A stretch of 13,889 nucleotides of DNA from CAVYYW01 sp963772845. Its GTDB lineage: Bacteria > Bacillota > Bacilli > Bacillales > Sporolactobacillaceae. Under the pieces are notes generated by a model. That model worked only from the letters and a program-made list of their open reading frames with translations. It was not told the DNA's origin and did not search any database. Made by a program: the position numbers and the translations under genes. The stretch spans positions 1 through 13,889 of the forward strand of contig CAVYYW010000037.1 in assembly GCA_963772845.1 (NCBI GenBank). Reading direction: 5' to 3'. Each line of letters starts with the position of its first letter. The first letter of the stretch is position 1. This document shows, in pieces, positions 12,425-13,889 of the stretch.

Positions 12425-13828
12425 ATGATAAAATCACCGCGTCGTCTCAGCGTTGCGATCCTGTTGCTGGCAATGCTTGCTCTTTTAATGAGCAGTTTAA
12501 TTATTTTCAAAACGGATCCGCACATGCCGCTCGCTGGTTGTCTCGTCCTGCTCAGTCTTTTCGCTCTGTGGCATAAAGCCTCATGGGAAAAAATCGAAAA
12601 AGGAATCGTTGAAGGGATCAGCAAGGGATTAAAGCCGATTCTGATTCTTGCACTGATTGGTATGCTCATTGGTGTATGGATGGCGAGCGGCACTGTGCCA
12701 TACCTTGTGTCCGCAGGCTTCAGTTTAATCAGCCCACAATGGTTTCTCGTCACGGCTCTTATTTCAGGGATGGTTGTTTCCACGTTTACTGGCAGTTCCT
12801 TTACAACCGTTGGGACCGTCGGGGCTGCCTTGATGGGGATCGGCACCGGATTTGGCATCAGTCCTGCCTTATGTGCAGGAGCAATAATCAGTGGCGCATG
12901 TTTTGGCGATAAAATGAGTCCGCTCTCTGACACCACGAATTTTGCCCCAGCTGTAGCGGGGACAAATCTTTTTACCCACATCCGTCATATGACCTGGACC
13001 ACTGTGCCGGCTATTCTGATTACCGCCATTTTATTTATATTACTTGGCCAGCATACAGCACCGCATCTTTCTATGACAGAAATCTCCCAGGCCCAAACCG
13101 CTTTGCACAAGCATTTTAACTTGAGCATCTGGGTTATGATTTCTCCGCTGATTGTGGTTGTGCTTGCTTTTCGAAAAGCACCGATCATCCCGGTCTTAGT
13201 GACGGGCATCGTCACCGGTGCGTTAACCGCCTTTATCTTTCAATCAGTGAGTGTCGAAGCATTGATGGGAACCATGCAAAATGGCTTTCACTTAAAAGGT
13301 GATAAAAGTTTAGTCGCGACCATAGTAAACCGCGGCGGCCTCCAGTCCATGATGTGGTCAATTTCCTTGATCTTTATCGCATTAGGTTTTGGCGGCGTGG
13401 CAAAGAATATCGGGTTGATTGATTTTCTCATAAATGGTCTTCTGGCAAAGCTTCATAAAAAAGGTCACTATGTTACGGCAGCCGCTCTTTCTTCGATTGG
13501 AGTGAATATCCTTACAGGGGAGCAATACCTGTCCATCCTTCTGCCAGGTCAGGCGTACCAGGAAGCTTTCGACGAGAAAAAAATTCCGAGAGAAACGCTT
13601 TCCCGGTCGCTGGAAGACGGTGGAACCCTTGTTAATCCATTGATTCCTTGGGGAGTCAGCGGCGCGTTTTTCGCCCAGACATTAGGCGTATCCGTGCTGG
13701 AATATCTCCCATTTGTTTTCTTTCTCTATCTTTCACCACTGTTCACGGTACTGTTCGCTTACATTCCTGGCATCAGCAACCATGCGCTAAAGAAGAAGCC
13801 TGAATTAAAAGAACAGCAGGCATCATAA
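12425..13828 (+). CDS. nhaC: NhaC-family transporter, probable tyrosine importer
   Basis: 467-residue membrane protein of the NhaC Na+/H+ antiporter family with about 11 hydrophobic segments. Family marks include SGMVVSTFTGSSFTTVGTVG (114-133) and SGACFGDKMSPLSDTTNFAP (156-175), the conserved core with Asp162, Ser165 and Asp169. Later come GGLQSMMWSISLIFIALGFGG and NILTGEQYLSILLPGQ, then EDGGTLVNPLIPWGVSGAF. The C-terminus is a short charged tail. ATG follows GAAGGATG (12411-12418). The leader carries a T-box with a probable Tyr specifier, which argues that the substrate is tyrosine, moved by a Na+ or H+ gradient, rather than simple Na+/H+ exchange. That is inference from regulation; the sequence of the protein alone says only NhaC family. 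A terminator follows at once, so it is monocistronic. Confidence 0.93.
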   Translation: MIKSPRRLSVAILLLAMLALLMSSLIIFKTDPHMPLAGCLVLLSLFALWHKASWEKIEKGIVEGISKGLKPILILALIGMLIGVWMASGTVPYLVSAGFSLISPQWFLVTALISGMVVSTFTGSSFTTVGTVGAALMGIGTGFGISPALCAGAIISGACFGDKMSPLSDTTNFAPAVAGTNLFTHIRHMTWTTVPAILITAILFILLGQHTAPHLSMTEISQAQTALHKHFNLSIWVMISPLIVVVLAFRKAPIIPVLVTGIVTGALTAFIFQSVSVEALMGTMQNGFHLKGDKSLVATIVNRGGLQSMMWSISLIFIALGFGGVAKNIGLIDFLINGLLAKLHKKGHYVTAAALSSIGVNILTGEQYLSILLPGQAYQEAFDEKKIPRETLSRSLEDGGTLVNPLIPWGVSGAFFAQTLGVSVLEYLPFVFFLYLSPLFTVLFAYIPGISNHALKKKPELKEQQAS

Positions 13829-13843
13829 AAAATGAGGCGTGAT

Positions 13844-13878
13844 AAAGATGATTCCTGTATAACAGGGGTCATCTTTTT
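13844..13878 (+). terminator. Terminator of the NhaC-family gene
   Basis: AAAGATGATTCCTGT (13844-13858) pairs with ACAGGGGTCATCTTT (13862-13876), including two G-T pairs, around a 3-base loop, and ends in a T-run. Confidence 0.9.
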
Positions 13879-13889
13879 AAATGAATTTA

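Overview
The window looks like a chromosomal segment of a spore-forming member of the Bacillaceae. Evidence: a GerQ spore-coat protein, a HemQ coproheme decarboxylase (the Gram-positive, coproporphyrin-dependent heme route), LipL, and a core gene order (hemQ, pta, lipL, ywfO, ywgA) that recalls the ywf/ywg region of Bacillus subtilis. Strong AGGAGG-type ribosome binding sites, good sigma-A promoters and a T-box leader fit the same group. The dispersed repeats around gerQ resemble, from memory, intergenic repeats common in halophilic and alkaliphilic bacilli; that narrower placement is only inference.

Layout. 1-546 and 1207-2424 contain no convincing gene; they are packed with decayed dispersed repeats that bracket gerQ (547-1206, minus). 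hemQ (minus) and pta (plus) diverge at about 3.2 kb. A convergent terminator separates pta from an aldo/keto reductase (minus), which diverges from an Old Yellow Enzyme-type flavin oxidoreductase (plus). lipL (minus) follows tail-to-tail, then a plus-strand cluster ywfO-ywgA-GNAT acetyltransferase ends at a bidirectional terminator near 10.27 kb. From about 10.3 to 12.0 kb lies an AT-rich accessory island with a twice-frameshifted DUF2441-like gene and a VanZ-like membrane protein whose 5' end also seems frameshifted. The window closes with a strong promoter, a tyrosine-type T-box leader, an NhaC-family transporter and its terminator.

How the parts relate. hemQ, pta and lipL serve central metabolism (heme, acetyl-phosphate/acetyl-CoA, lipoylation). 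The aldo/keto reductase and the flavin oxidoreductase form a divergent redox pair with shared sequence motifs between them. ywfO is a predicted HD-type (deoxy)nucleotide hydrolase coupled to the uncharacterised ywgA. The T-box gives the NhaC-family gene a clear regulatory logic: uncharged tRNA-Tyr should turn it on, which points to tyrosine uptake rather than pure Na+/H+ exchange.

I do not see a clearly new multi-gene system. The most useful leads are the gene-decay marks clustered in 10.1-11.9 kb (an amber codon 10 codons before the natural end of the GNAT gene, two extra homopolymer bases in the DUF2441-like gene, a probable frameshift ahead of VanZ), the repeats abutting the stop codons of gerQ and hemQ, the inverted repeat copies flanking gerQ, the lysine-free GerQ N-terminus, and the Tyr T-box.
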